Made by a program: the position numbers and the translations under genes
Notes under the pieces: model-generated
Told to the model about the DNA's origin: nothing
Seen by the model: only the letters and a program-made list of their open reading frames with translations
Database searches by the model: none
Shown: in pieces, positions 8,956 to 18,146 of the stretch
Layout: each line of letters begins with the position of its first letter
Position numbering within the stretch: position 1 is the stretch's first letter
DNA from: Streptomyces sp. PH10-H1
GTDB lineage: Bacteria; Actinomycetota; Actinomycetes; Streptomycetales; Streptomycetaceae
Assembly: GCF_030063355.1 (NCBI RefSeq)
Contig: NZ_JASISZ010000040.1
Location: 1-64,000, forward strand
DNA: 64,000 nt
Direction: 5' to 3'

Positions 8956-9508
8956 CACGTAACTCTCGATGGGGACCTTGCCCGCCACGCCCAGCGCCGG
9001 ACCGCCCCAGCCCCACTGGAAGACGGCCACCACGACGCCGTACGAGGCCGCGATGGACAGGACGTTCAGGACCGCCGCCTTGACCGCCACCAGCAGCCCG
9101 CGGAAGACGATCAGGATGATGAGGAAGGCGAGCACGACCACCACGGCGATGATCAGGGTCAGACGGCTGGAGACGATGTCCAGGAAGTCGACCTGGGCTG
9201 CCGTCGTTCCCGTCACGTAGGCGTGCGCGGCACTGCCCTTGACGGCCTGCGGCAGGATGTCGTCCGTCAGCCGGTTGGCCAGATCCGTGGTGGCCTCGTT
9301 CTGTGGCGCCTGCTGTGAATAGGCGGTGCCGACCAGTACATCGCCGTCCTGGGTCGGTTTTCAGCGGGGTGATGGCGGCAGCCCCCGGCACATCCGTGAG
9401 CGCCTTCTGCGCCTGTGAGGCGAGAGCTGAGCGGTCGGCCGCGGGCACGGACGTCTGGTCGATGACGACGGTCATCGGCCCGTTCGAACCGGGCCCGAAT
9501 GCCTCAGG
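8956..9508 (-). pseudogene. MMPL/RND-family transporter fragment
   Basis: The minus strand encodes an internal piece of an MMPL lipid/drug exporter. It starts PEAFGPGSNGPMTVVIDQTS, shifts frame near 9355 (ITPLKT / QDGDVLVGTAYSQQAPQ), and then runs AAQVDFLDIVSSRLTLIIAV, VVVLAFLIILIVFRGLL, SIAASYGVVVAVFQWGWG, VPIESYVPM. Both ends are missing: a full protein is over 700 residues and only about 180 remain. The left end abuts the truncated gene above, marking a deletion or insertion junction. Confidence 0.8.
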
Positions 9509-9573
9509 AATCTCGCACCCTCGCGTGTCGTGTCCGCATGGCTACCGTTCGTGATGGTGAACGGTCAAAGGGA

Positions 9574-9602
9574 AGGGCCCCGGAGCGTGCGCTCCAGGGC
9601 CC
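9574..9602. terminator. Inverted repeat between the MMPL fragment and a small zinc-ribbon gene
   Basis: AGGGCCC(C)GGAGCG / CGCTCC(A)GGGCCCT with a 2-nt TG loop forms a strong hairpin. It lies just downstream of the minus-strand gene ending at 9633, so it may terminate that gene. Confidence 0.55.
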
Positions 9603-9632
9603 TCAGTAATAAGTAAGCAGCTATCGCCGCGC

Positions 9633-9821
9633 CTACGTGGCGTGTTCAACCACCAGGACCACCGCGAGGAGGGCGACGAGGAGGGCGATGAGAGTCGCGG
9701 GCGTCAGGGCGGCCCAGGGGTTCTCCTGCTGGAGGCGGGCGCGGTTGGCGCGGCATACCGCGCAGCGGCCCTCGCTGACGGGGCCGGCGCAATTGGCGCA
9801 CACCAGTCGGTCGCATGTCAT
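9633..9821 (-). CDS. Small zinc-ribbon membrane protein
   Basis: The 62-residue protein starts MTCDRLVCANCAGPVSEGRC, followed by AVC. The paired Cys-x2-Cys motifs suggest a zinc ribbon. The C-terminal third is one hydrophobic membrane segment (ATLIALLVALLAVVLVV). The start at 9821 is chosen for a GGAGGAG site 5 bp upstream. The longer open frame upstream has no support. It is divergent from ftsE. Function unknown. Confidence 0.7.
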   Translation of the reverse strand: MTCDRLVCANCAGPVSEGRCAVCRANRARLQQENPWAALTPATLIALLVALLAVVLVVEHAT

Positions 9822-10095
9822 GCGATCTCCTCCTCCGTCCAGTGAACGCACCGGTGTGTCGTTCCGTTCCTCCACTGTGCCAGCTTCGGGGCGAATCGGC
9901 GCGCCCCGCACGATTCCACGTCGGTGACGTGCATGGCTCGATGCCTGCTTTGTCCCCCTGTGCCCTGTGCGCAAACACACGAACCCACGACGGCGACTGC
10001 GCGGTCGTACCCCGTTCGCGTATGGTCGCCCACACCAGGAGAGCCGCCCCCGCGGTTGTCCGCCCCCAATATCCGGCTACCTCACTGGTGCGAAC

Positions 10096-10785
10096 GTGAT
10101 CCGATTCGACAGCGTCACCAAGACCTACCCCAAGCAGAACCGTCCTGCACTTCGGGATGTCTCGCTGGAGATCGAGAAGGGCGAGTTCGTCTTCCTCGTC
10201 GGCTCGTCGGGGTCGGGTAAGTCGACCTTCCTTCGGTTGATCCTCCGTGAGGAGCGCACCGACACCGGTTTGGTGCACGTCCTGGGCAAGGACCTGGCGA
10301 GACTCTCCAACTGGAAGGTGCCGCACATGCGGCGCCAGCTGGGCACGGTCTTCCAGGACTTCCGGCTGCTTCCGAACAAGACCGTCGCGGAGAACGTGGC
10401 GTTCGCGCTGGAAGTGATCGGCAAGCCGCGCGGGACGATCCGGAAGACGGTTCCCGAGGTCCTGGACCTGGTCGGCCTGGCCGGCAAGGAGGACCGCATG
10501 CCGGGTGAGCTGTCGGGTGGTGAGCAGCAGCGTGTGGCCATCGCGCGCGCATTCGTCAACCGCCCGATGCTGCTGATCGCGGACGAGCCGACCGGAAACC
10601 TCGACCCGCAGACCTCGGTCGGCATCATGCGTCTCCTGGACCGCATCAACCGCACCGGTACCACCGTGGTCATGGCCACCCACGACCAGAACATCGTCGA
10701 CCAGATGCGCAAGCGCGTCATTGAGCTCGAGAAGGGGCGACTGGTGCGCGACCAGTCGCGCGGTGTCTACGGCTACCAGCACTGA
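10096..10785 (+). CDS. ftsE: Cell-division ATP-binding protein FtsE
   Basis: The 229-residue ABC ATPase has Walker [10 protein letters not shown], a Q-loop around [12 protein letters not shown], the signature LSGGEQQR, Walker [14 protein letters not shown] and a switch His in ATHD. FtsE drives FtsX at the septum to regulate peptidoglycan hydrolases. GTG 10096 ([12 protein letters not shown]) is the family-consistent start. The open frame further upstream is not conserved. A 12-bp tandem duplication crosses the stop codon. ftsX follows after 73 bp. Confidence 0.96.
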   Translation: MIRFDSVTKTYPKQNRPALRDVSLEIEKGEFVFLVGSSGSGKSTFLRLILREERTDTGLVHVLGKDLARLSNWKVPHMRRQLGTVFQDFRLLPNKTVAENVAFALEVIGKPRGTIRKTVPEVLDLVGLAGKEDRMPGELSGGEQQRVAIARAFVNRPMLLIADEPTGNLDPQTSVGIMRLLDRINRTGTTVVMATHDQNIVDQMRKRVIELEKGRLVRDQSRGVYGYQH

Positions 10786-10858
10786 GCTGCGCACTGAGGT
10801 GCGTACCGAGCTGAGTTCTGTTCCGCAGTCGTAGCCACCAGCCCCCTGAAAGGACATC

Positions 10859-11776
10859 ATGCGCGCCCAGTTCGTCCTGTCGGAGATCGGCGTCGGTCTC
10901 CGGCGCAATCTCACCATGACCTTCGCCGTGATCATCTCCGTCGCCCTCTCGCTCGCCCTCGCCGGCGGCTCCTGGCTGGCCAATCAGCAGGTCAACCAGA
11001 TGAAGGGCTACTGGTACGACAAGGTCCAGGTGTCGATCTTCCTCTGCAACAAAGCGGACGTGAAGACCAACCCGACGTGTTCCAAGGGCGCGGTCACGGA
11101 CGAGCAGAAGAAGGCGATCAAGGCCGACCTGGAGAAGCTCCCCGTCGTCGACACGGTGATCTACGAGTCGGCCCAGGAGGCGTACAAGCACTATCAGGAG
11201 CAGTTCAAGGACTCTCCGATCGCCGGGTCCCTCACTCCTGACCAGCTCCAGGAGGCGTACCGGGTCAAGCTCAAGGACCCGACGAAGTTCCAGGTCGTCT
11301 CCAGCGCCTTCTCCGGCCGTCCCGGCGTGCAGGAGGTGCAGGACCAGCGCAAGTTGCTGAAGAACCTGTTCGATCTGCTCAACGGCATGACGAAGGTGGC
11401 CTACGCGATCCTCGCGTTCATGCTCACCGTCGCGATGCTGCTGATCGTCAACACCGTCCGGGTGTCGGCGTTCAGCCGCCGCCGGGAGACCGGGATCATG
11501 CGCCTGGTGGGCGCGTCCGGCTTCTATATCCAGATGCCGTTCATCATGGAGGCGGCCTTCGCCGGGCTGGTCGGCGGAACGCTGGCCTGCGGCATGCTGC
11601 TCACCGGCCGGTACTTCCTGATCGACGCCGGGCTGAAGCTGCAGGAGAAGATCCCCCTGGTGAACTTCCTGGGCTGGAACGACGTCATCAAGGTGCTGCC
11701 ACTGGTCCTCGTGGTCGGCATGCTGATGCCGGCCTTCGCCGCCCTCGTCACGCTGCGTAAATACCTCAAGGTCTGA
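10859..11776 (+). CDS. ftsX: Cell-division membrane protein FtsX
   Basis: The 305-residue protein has one N-terminal membrane helix (MTFAVIISVALSLALAGG), a large extracellular domain (about residues 45-170, with two Cys), and three C-terminal membrane helices forming the FtsX permease domain (ETGIMRLVGASGFYIQMPF motif). It transmits FtsE ATP hydrolysis to cell-wall hydrolases outside. An AAAGGA site precedes the ATG. An 11-bp tandem duplication lies across the stop codon. Confidence 0.96.
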   Translation: MRAQFVLSEIGVGLRRNLTMTFAVIISVALSLALAGGSWLANQQVNQMKGYWYDKVQVSIFLCNKADVKTNPTCSKGAVTDEQKKAIKADLEKLPVVDTVIYESAQEAYKHYQEQFKDSPIAGSLTPDQLQEAYRVKLKDPTKFQVVSSAFSGRPGVQEVQDQRKLLKNLFDLLNGMTKVAYAILAFMLTVAMLLIVNTVRVSAFSRRRETGIMRLVGASGFYIQMPFIMEAAFAGLVGGTLACGMLLTGRYFLIDAGLKLQEKIPLVNFLGWNDVIKVLPLVLVVGMLMPAFAALVTLRKYLKV

Positions 11777-11854
11777 GCGAGGTCCGAGCGCCGCTTCGGG
11801 TGGTCTGCGGTCAACTCTCCGTATGGCGCCCGTTTCTGGCCTAGACTTCCCGCC

Positions 11855-13060
11855 ATGTCCGGCCGGTCGATGTTCGGGACGCCGCGCGGCTCGCGCCGCG
11901 GGGTCTCCCTGTCGTTGCTTGTCGGGGGCCTCGGAGTTGTGCTGGCCACCGGAGCGGCCGCCGGCACCTGGGCGAATCCGGCCCGGTCCGCGCCGCGCGC
12001 GCAGACCCGGATCCCGGCGGACACCGTCGCCGACACCGACGAGATCGCCAAGGCGATCGACGATGGAAAGGTCGGCCCGGAAGCCGCGGAAGAGCTGGTC
12101 AGCCGCAGTGGCGACCGCTGGTCCTCGTTCTACACGGCACAGGAGTACGCGGGGCTGCAACAGGCCCTGGACGGCCGGTATGTAGGCGTCGGACTGTGGG
12201 TGCGGCGCACCGGCAAAGGCTGGATCGAAGTGGCGCGGGTGCAGTCGGGCAGCCCGGCCCAGCGCGCGCTGGTGCAGGTCGGCGACCGGTTGCGGTCGAT
12301 CGACGGCAACCGCGCGGACGGCAAGCCCGTCACCGATGTCGTGGCCGAGCTGCGGGGCGACAACACCGCGCAGTCCCTCGTCCGGCTCGGCCTGGACCAC
12401 GACGGGCGTAGCCGGGACGTCACGCTGCGTCGCGCGGTTCTCGCCACCGAGGCCGTCACCGTCGGGAAGCTCGCCGAAGGCGTCACCTCCATCAAGATCG
12501 AGGCGTTCACCAAGGGCGTCGGCGGCCAGGTGCGTACCGCGGTGCTGGACGCGGTGCACGGCGGCAGCCGCGGAGTGGTCCTCGATCTGCGCGGCAATTC
12601 CGGCGGCCTGGTCACCGAGGCCGTCGCTGTCGCCTCCGTCTTCCTCGACGGGGGCCTGGTCGCCACGTACGACGTGCACGGCTGGCAGCGGGCGCTCTAC
12701 GCCGCCGAGGGCGGCGACACCGGGACCCCGCTGGTCGCGGTGGTCGACGGCGGCACGATGAGCGCCGCGGAACTGCTCGCGGGCGCGCTGCAGGACCGCG
12801 GCCGGGCGGTCGTGCTGGGATCCCGGACCTTCGGCAAGGGCTCGGTGCAGATGCCCAGCGAGCTGCCGAACGGCTCGGTCGCCGAGCTGACCGTGGGCCA
12901 CTACAGCCTGCCGGACGGGCGGAGCGTGGACGGCCGGGGCCTCGAACCGGATCTCGCGGTGGGCGCCGGCCGGGCGCCGGCCGGGACCACCGTCGGGACC
13001 TCCGATGGCGCCGTGGCGAAGGCCAGGGAAGTATTGAGTGGCCTCAGACCCCCCTCGTAG
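11855..13060 (+). CDS. S41-family C-terminal processing peptidase
   Basis: The 401-residue protein has an N-terminal membrane anchor or signal (SLSLLVGGLGVVLATGAAAG), a PDZ domain (about residues 110-190, YVGVGLWVRR, GSPAQRALVQVGDRLRSIDG) and an S41 protease domain. The nucleophile Ser is in GGTMSAAELLAGAL and the general-base Lys in TFGKGSVQMPSELPNG, so the Ser/Lys dyad is complete. It probably acts outside the membrane. Its place directly after ftsEX suggests processing of a wall or division protein, which is inference. Confidence 0.9.
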   Translation: MSGRSMFGTPRGSRRGVSLSLLVGGLGVVLATGAAAGTWANPARSAPRAQTRIPADTVADTDEIAKAIDDGKVGPEAAEELVSRSGDRWSSFYTAQEYAGLQQALDGRYVGVGLWVRRTGKGWIEVARVQSGSPAQRALVQVGDRLRSIDGNRADGKPVTDVVAELRGDNTAQSLVRLGLDHDGRSRDVTLRRAVLATEAVTVGKLAEGVTSIKIEAFTKGVGGQVRTAVLDAVHGGSRGVVLDLRGNSGGLVTEAVAVASVFLDGGLVATYDVHGWQRALYAAEGGDTGTPLVAVVDGGTMSAAELLAGALQDRGRAVVLGSRTFGKGSVQMPSELPNGSVAELTVGHYSLPDGRSVDGRGLEPDLAVGAGRAPAGTTVGTSDGAVAKAREVLSGLRPPS

Positions 13061-13078
13061 TGCGAGAATGGCCGCGCT

Positions 13079-13558
13079 ATGGCGAAAGAGACTGGTCACA
13101 AGCTGATCGCGCAGAACAAGAAGGCGCGGCACGATTACCTCATCCTGGACACCTTCGAGGCGGGCCTGGTGCTCACCGGCACCGAGGTCAAGTCGCTGCG
13201 GATGGGACGTGCCTCGCTGGTGGACGGCTTCGCGCAGCTGGACGGCGGCGAGGCGTGGCTGCACAACGTCCACATCCCCGAGTACACCCAGGGAACGTGG
13301 ACGAACCACGCCGCCCGGCGGCGGCGCAAGCTGCTGCTGCACAAGGCCGAGATCGCGAAGCTGATCCACAAGACGCAGGAGTCGGGCCACACCATCATCC
13401 CGCTCCAGCTGTACTTCAAGGACGGCCGGGCGAAGGTCGAGATCGCGCTCGCGAAGGGCAAGAAGGAGTACGACAAGCGGCAGACCCTGCGCGAGAAGCA
13501 GGACCGCCGTGAGTCGGACAAGGTGATCTCCGCGGCCCGGCGGCGTCAGCGCGGCTGA
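13079..13558 (+). CDS. smpB: SsrA-binding protein SmpB
   Basis: The 159-residue OB-fold RNA-binding protein contains [29 protein letters not shown] and a basic C-terminal tail ([14 protein letters not shown]) that mimics the missing anticodon arm. SmpB carries tmRNA to stalled ribosomes. The tmRNA gene lies 147 bp downstream, the usual arrangement. Confidence 0.97.
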   Translation: MAKETGHKLIAQNKKARHDYLILDTFEAGLVLTGTEVKSLRMGRASLVDGFAQLDGGEAWLHNVHIPEYTQGTWTNHAARRRRKLLLHKAEIAKLIHKTQESGHTIIPLQLYFKDGRAKVEIALAKGKKEYDKRQTLREKQDRRESDKVISAARRRQRG

Positions 13559-13705
13559 CGCGGTCGTACGGGCCCGGTCGCACCGGCCCGGTCGCACCGG
13601 AATGCAGTGGCCCCGTCAGGCCTTGGTCACGTACGATGGGTACAGCGCCGCCGGTTCTCGCGGGTCCGCCCGCAGGCTCCGGTGTGCACATTGATAAAAT
13701 AACAT

Positions 13706-14094
13706 GGGGATGATCGGTTTCGACTGGGGATGTCGAAGCAGGGGAAGCGAGCCGAGGAAGCGGCAATGATCTCGTTAACCATATGTCGCAAACTATAATC
13801 GCCAATTCAAAGCGCGATGTCTCCGCTTTCGCTCTCGCTGCCTAATAAGTAGCTAGACGAAAGCTCTACGGAGTGTCAGCCCAGGAGCTGTTCCCGACCT
13901 GGATCCTGGCATAATCTAGGGAACTAAACTTCATGACCCGGTCACGGGGGCTTGAAGGAAACCAAACAGTGACTGAGCCCGTCGGCAACTTGTCCGCGTG
14001 ATTGCCGGGGCTGAGAAAAGCACAGCGGACTGCGCTCGGAGAAGCCCTGATTCCGCACCACAGGACGCGGGTTCGATTCCCGCCATCTCCACCA
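13706..14094 (+). ncRNA. ssrA: Transfer-messenger RNA
   Basis: The 5' end GGGGATGATCGGTTTCGACT and 3' end GGTTCGATTCCCGCCATCTCCACCA form the tRNA-like acceptor and T arm. The acceptor pairs GGGGAUG with CAUCUCC, and CCA is encoded. The tag reading frame starts with GCC at 13801 and encodes ANSKRDVSAFALAA before TAA TAA (13843-13848). The ALAA end is the degradation signal for ClpXP-type proteases. Pseudoknot-forming segments follow (for example GGGGCTTGAAGG-rich and GCCCGTCGGCAAC regions). Together with SmpB it rescues stalled ribosomes. Confidence 0.97.
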
Positions 14095-14108
14095 CCCCAT
14101 GTATGACG

Positions 14109-14142
14109 AAGGCCTTGCCGCTCACCGCGGTGGGGCCTTTTT
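14109..14142 (+). terminator. tmRNA terminator inside the 3' end of the convergent MFS gene
   Basis: AAGGCC and GGCCTTTTT flank an inner CACCGCGGTG palindrome, ending in five Ts. The last codons of the minus-strand transporter (KKAPPR stop) are read from the same bases. Confidence 0.65.
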
Positions 14143-15456
14143 CATGCCCGCGGCCAGCAGCAGCGCCAGCGCTCCCGCGGCGGCGGGGAGCCAGAAGCCG
14201 GTGCTTGGGGCGAAGCGTTCGGCGGCGGCGCCGGCGAGGGCGGCGCCCGCGGAGATGCCCGCCAGGATGCCGGTGACGGCGAGCGTCATGCCCTCGTTGA
14301 GGCGGGCGGCCGGGACGAGGCTCTGCACGAGGGTCATGCCGTTCACCATGGTCGGGGCGGTGGCGCAGCCGGCGAGGAAGAGGCAGCAGGCGAGCTCCGG
14401 CAGATTCCGGGCGAGCAGCGGCAAGGTCATGAGGGCGGCCATCGCGGCCACCGCGCCCGCGAACCGGGCCGTGGCGGGACCGGCCGGCCGGGACAGGCCG
14501 TAGAGCAGTCCCGCGACGCCGGATCCGGCGGCCTGCAGGGCGAGTACGGCGCCCGCCGCCGAGGTGTGCCCCTGGGAGTCGGCGTAGGCGATCGTGGTGA
14601 TCTCCATTGCGCCGAAGACGACCCCGGTGCAGAAGAACACGGCCAGCAGGGCCGGCATGCCGGGTATGCGGACCGGTGACCGGGTACCGGCCCCGGCCCG
14701 TCCCGGGGCGGGCGGTTCCGTGCCGCGCTGGGCGGCGAACAGCAGGACGCCGGCGAGCAGCAGCACGTTCGCGACCAGCATGCCCGCCTCGGGGAAGAGC
14801 GCCGTGCACAGGAACGCGGCCAGGACCGGGCCGAGCAGGAAGCACAGCTCGTCGGCGACCTGCTCGAAGGAGTTGGCCACATGGCGGGCCGCGGGGTCGT
14901 CGCGGTAGAGACGGGCCCAGCGGGCGCGGGCCATGCCGCCGGTGTTCGGGGTGGTCGACTTCGCGATGTACGTGGCGAAGAGTGTCCAGGACGGGGCGTC
15001 GTAGCGCACGCACAGCAGCAGGGCCAGACAGGCCGCCACGGACCAGACGGTGGCGGGCACGGCGATCCTGGCCTGCCCGTACTGGTCGGTGAGGCGGGCG
15101 ACGACCGGGGCGAGGACGGCGGTCGCGGCCATTCCGGCGGCAGCGACGGCGCCGGCCAGGGCGTAGGAGCCACGTGTGGTGGCGACCATGATGATGAGGC
15201 TGACGCCGAACATTCCCATGGGGGCGCGGGACAGCAGGCTGCCCACGGTGAACGCGGTGGTGCCAGGAGCGGCGAAGATCCGCCGGTACGCGCCCAGCCG
15301 GGAGGGCTCGGACGCTTTACGGGACGGCTCACCGGACGGCCCACGCGACGGCCCACGCGACGGCCGTGCGCCGACCGGGTGGTTGACGGTGCGGTCGGCG
15401 GCGATGAGGGTGCCGCCGTTGACCATGAGCAGCAGCAGCGGTGCGGGACGGTGCAT
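14122..15456 (-). CDS. MFS transporter
   Basis: The product is about 444 residues with roughly twelve hydrophobic segments, for example VSLIIMVATTRGSYALAGAV, AAGMAATAVLAPVVARLTD and MPALLAVFFCTGVVFGAMEI. The N-terminus is hydrophilic with a PSRGPSRGPSGEPSRKASEPSR low-complexity part. It resembles MFS proteins of the sugar/drug exporter type, and the substrate is unknown. Start 15456 (MHRPAPLLLL) is chosen for a GAGG site. It is divergent from a LysR regulator, which probably controls it. Confidence 0.8.
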   Translation of the reverse strand: MHRPAPLLLLMVNGGTLIAADRTVNHPVGARPSRGPSRGPSGEPSRKASEPSRLGAYRRIFAAPGTTAFTVGSLLSRAPMGMFGVSLIIMVATTRGSYALAGAVAAAGMAATAVLAPVVARLTDQYGQARIAVPATVWSVAACLALLLCVRYDAPSWTLFATYIAKSTTPNTGGMARARWARLYRDDPAARHVANSFEQVADELCFLLGPVLAAFLCTALFPEAGMLVANVLLLAGVLLFAAQRGTEPPAPGRAGAGTRSPVRIPGMPALLAVFFCTGVVFGAMEITTIAYADSQGHTSAAGAVLALQAAGSGVAGLLYGLSRPAGPATARFAGAVAAMAALMTLPLLARNLPELACCLFLAGCATAPTMVNGMTLVQSLVPAARLNEGMTLAVTGILAGISAGAALAGAAAERFAPSTGFWLPAAAGALALLLAAGMKKAPPR

Positions 15457-15578
15457 GCGATCAGCCTCGTGGCCGGGTCCCGCCGCGGTCCAACACCTGA
15501 TCGGCGGCCATTGACGCACTCCGGGTGTCAATCGGCGCCGGTGGCCGGCTGGGGTTCAATGGCGGCGTGCCGAACGAC

Positions 15579-16538
15579 ATGGATCCCCGCCTGCTGCGCG
15601 CCTTCGCCGCCGTCGCCGAGGAGCTGCACTTCTCCCGCGCCGCCGCCACGCTCTATGTGGCCCAGCAGGCCCTCAGCCGTGATGTCCGGCGGCTGGAGCG
15701 GGAGTTGGGCACCGAGCTGTTCGTCCGCACCACCCGGCGCGTCGAACTCACCGCCGACGGGGAACGGCTCCTCCCGTACGCGCGCCGGGTGCTCGCGGCG
15801 CAGGACGAGCTGGCCGCGGCCTTCGCGGCGGACGGCCGTCCGCTGCTCGTCGACGTCAGCGCGCCCGTCAGTACCGGGCGCCGGGTCCTGGAGGAAGCGC
15901 GCGCCACGGCCCCGGGCACCGAGCTGATCGCCCGCTTCCACAGCGGGCTCACCGGCGCCGCCGCGGACATCCTCGCCGGACGGCTGGACGTCTCCTTCGG
16001 CCGCGTCGCGGGACTCGCCCCCGCCGTCCTGTCCCGGCTCGACCACCGGCCGGTGCGCTTCGAGCCGATGGCCGTCGTCCTGCCGGAGGACCACGCGCTG
16101 GCCCCGCTCCCGGAGATTCCGCTGGACGCTCTCGCCGGGGAGAGGCTCTACGCCGGGGCCGGCAATCCCACCACCGCCGAGTGGACCGACCTCGCCGAGC
16201 GGCTCTTCGCGGGCCGGGGAATCGCGGTGGCCGCGCCCTTCCCGCAGATCGAGGGTGAGGCGGAGTTCATCCGGCTGATGCGCAAGCACCGCTGGCCGGT
16301 GCTGGCGACCATCGAGTTCCTGGAGCTGCCGGGCGCGGTACTGCGGCCGCTGGTGGACCCCGTCCCGCTCGCCCTCGTCTCGATGGTCTGGCGCCGCGGA
16401 CTGCGCCACCCCGGGCTGACCGCGCTGCACGAGGCGGTGACCGGTCTGTCGGCGACGGGGGACTGGCTGCACCGGCCCGCCGGCAGCTGGCTGCCCGGCC
16501 CCGACGCCCGTCTCACAGCGGCCCCCGGCGCCGGGTGA
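15579..16538 (+). CDS. LysR-family transcriptional regulator
   Basis: The 319-residue protein starts MDPRLLRAFAAVAEELHFSR with the classic winged HTH (AAATLYVAQQALSRDVRRLE RELG), then LFVRTTRRVELTADGE. A periplasmic-binding-like effector domain fills residues 90-300. The divergent MFS gene 123 bp away is the likely target. GTG 15567 is an alternative start four codons upstream. Confidence 0.88.
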   Translation: MDPRLLRAFAAVAEELHFSRAAATLYVAQQALSRDVRRLERELGTELFVRTTRRVELTADGERLLPYARRVLAAQDELAAAFAADGRPLLVDVSAPVSTGRRVLEEARATAPGTELIARFHSGLTGAAADILAGRLDVSFGRVAGLAPAVLSRLDHRPVRFEPMAVVLPEDHALAPLPEIPLDALAGERLYAGAGNPTTAEWTDLAERLFAGRGIAVAAPFPQIEGEAEFIRLMRKHRWPVLATIEFLELPGAVLRPLVDPVPLALVSMVWRRGLRHPGLTALHEAVTGLSATGDWLHRPAGSWLPGPDARLTAAPGAG

Positions 16539-16556
16539 GTGCATGGTTGCGCCCGC

Positions 16557-16582
16557 GTCACTTCGGGCCATCGTGCGGTAAC
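16557..16582. promoter_or_regulatory. Possible GlnR-type site upstream of narK
   Basis: GTCAC (16557) and GTAAC (16578) are 21 bp apart. The GlnR consensus repeats GTnAC about every 22 bp with GAAAC-like halves between, and those halves are poor here. It is listed because nitrate-transport genes are GlnR targets in Streptomyces. Confidence 0.3.
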
Positions 16583-16637
16583 CGGCCGTTCCTACTGTCG
16601 TGGACAACACCCGACACCGGCAGGGCCTGGAGGCGTA

Positions 16638-18017
16638 ATGAGTGCCACCACGACGGCGACGCGCAAGGGGGGCCGCTGGATCGAGCAGTGGGACCCGGAG
16701 AACGCGGAGTTCTGGGAGAACGGCGGACGTAGAACCGCCAATCGCAATCTGCTCTTTTCCATTCTGTCCGAACACATCGGCTTCTCCATCTGGACCCTGT
16801 GGTCGGTGCTGGTGCTCTTCATGGGCCCCCAGTACGGCATCGACCCGGCCGGGAAATTCTTCCTGGTGGCGATGGCGACGGCGGTCGGATCCCTGGTCCG
16901 GGTCCCGTACACCTTCGCCGTGGCGCGTTTCGGCGGCCGCAACTGGACGGTCTTCAGCGCGCTGATGCTGCTGCTCCCCACCATCGCGGCCGTTGTGGTG
17001 ATGAAGCCCGGCACCTCGTACAGCACCTTCATGCTGGTGGCGGCGCTCACCGGGGTGGGCGGCGGCAACTTCGCCTCCTCCATGACCAACATCAACTCCT
17101 TCTTCCCACTCCGGAAGAAAGGATGGGCGCTCGGTCTCAACGCGGGCGGCGGCAACATCGGGGTGCCCGTCGTGCAGCTCGTCGGGCTGCTCGTCATCGG
17201 TACGGCGGGCGCCGCGCACCCGAGGATCCTGCTCGGGGCGTACATCCCGCTCATCGTGATCGTGGCGGCGCTCGCCGCGCTGCGGATGGACAACCTGGCG
17301 CCCGTGCGGAACGACACCGGCGCCGCCAGGGAGGCGGTGCGGGACCCGCACACCTGGATCATGTCCTTCCTCTACATCGGCACCTTCGGGTCCTTCATCG
17401 GCTACAGCTTCGCCTTCGGCCTCGTGCTGCAGAACCAGTTCGCCCGCACCCCGCTGCAGGCCGCGTCGATCACCTTCATCGGGCCGCTGCTCGGCTCGCT
17501 GATCCGGCCGGTCGGCGGCCGGCTCGCGGACCGCTTCGGCGGAGCGCGCATCACGCTCTGGAACTTCCTGGGCATGGCCGCCGCGACGCTCGTCGTGATC
17601 CTCGCCTCGGTGCAGAAGTCGCTGCCGGTCTTCACCGTCGGCTTCATCGCGCTGTTCGTCCTCACCGGACTGGGCAACGGCTCGACGTACAAGATGATCC
17701 CCGGCATCTATCACGCCAAGGCGATCGCCAAGGGCCTCACCGGCGAGGCCGCCGCCGTATACGGACGCAGGCTCTCCGGGGCCTCCATGGGCCTGATCGG
17801 CGCAGTCGGCGCGCTCGGCGGCCTCGGCATCAACCTCGCCTTCCGCCAGTCCTTCCTCGCCGCGCACACGGGAACCCCGGCGTTCGTCTCCTTTCTGGCC
17901 TTCTACGCGGTGTGCTTCGCGCTGACCTGGGCCGTATACCTGCGCCGGCCCGTGGCTCCGCCCGCGCTCTCCCCGGCGGCGGAGCCGGCGCCGCAGCTCA
18001 GTTACGCGAAGGTCTGA
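16638..18017 (+). CDS. narK: Nitrate/nitrite MFS transporter
   Basis: The 459-residue NarK-type protein has the hydrophilic N-terminus WIEQWDPENAEFWENGG seen in actinobacterial NarK, about twelve membrane helices, and the two nitrate-signature-like stretches GVGGGNFASSMTNINSFFP and GLGNGSTYKMIPGIYHAKA. Conserved membrane Arg (LVRVPYTFAVARFGG) are present. It moves nitrate in and/or nitrite out. ATG 16638 follows a GGAGG site. It lies just before the NnaR regulator gene. Confidence 0.93.
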   Translation: MSATTTATRKGGRWIEQWDPENAEFWENGGRRTANRNLLFSILSEHIGFSIWTLWSVLVLFMGPQYGIDPAGKFFLVAMATAVGSLVRVPYTFAVARFGGRNWTVFSALMLLLPTIAAVVVMKPGTSYSTFMLVAALTGVGGGNFASSMTNINSFFPLRKKGWALGLNAGGGNIGVPVVQLVGLLVIGTAGAAHPRILLGAYIPLIVIVAALAALRMDNLAPVRNDTGAAREAVRDPHTWIMSFLYIGTFGSFIGYSFAFGLVLQNQFARTPLQAASITFIGPLLGSLIRPVGGRLADRFGGARITLWNFLGMAAATLVVILASVQKSLPVFTVGFIALFVLTGLGNGSTYKMIPGIYHAKAIAKGLTGEAAAVYGRRLSGASMGLIGAVGALGGLGINLAFRQSFLAAHTGTPAFVSFLAFYAVCFALTWAVYLRRPVAPPALSPAAEPAPQLSYAKV

Positions 18018-18098
18018 GCGGGCCCGGCGGCGCCGGGGCCCAGCGGGTTCCGGCGCTTCCGGTCCGGCTGTCCGCGCCGCCAGGTCCGGTCGCCGGCC

Positions 18099-18146
18099 CG
18101 GAGCTGGGGCGTAACACCCGGAGCTGAGGCGTAACACCGGGGAAAT
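18099..18146. promoter_or_regulatory. GlnR-like box with 20-bp direct repeat upstream of nnaR
   Basis: Two 20-bp repeats (cggagctgRggcgtaacacc, 18099-18118 and 18119-18138) each hold GTAAC. The second continues GTAAC-n6-GAAAT, which is one mismatch from the GTnAC-n6-GaAAC GlnR half-site pair. This suggests that the nitrogen regulator GlnR, or NnaR itself, binds between narK and nnaR. Confidence 0.45.

Noticed and set aside
10718-13597. Minus-strand open frame of 959 codons opposite ftsX, the protease and smpB
   Set aside because: Composition is that of an antisense shadow (His/Arg/Gly-rich) with no recognisable domain.
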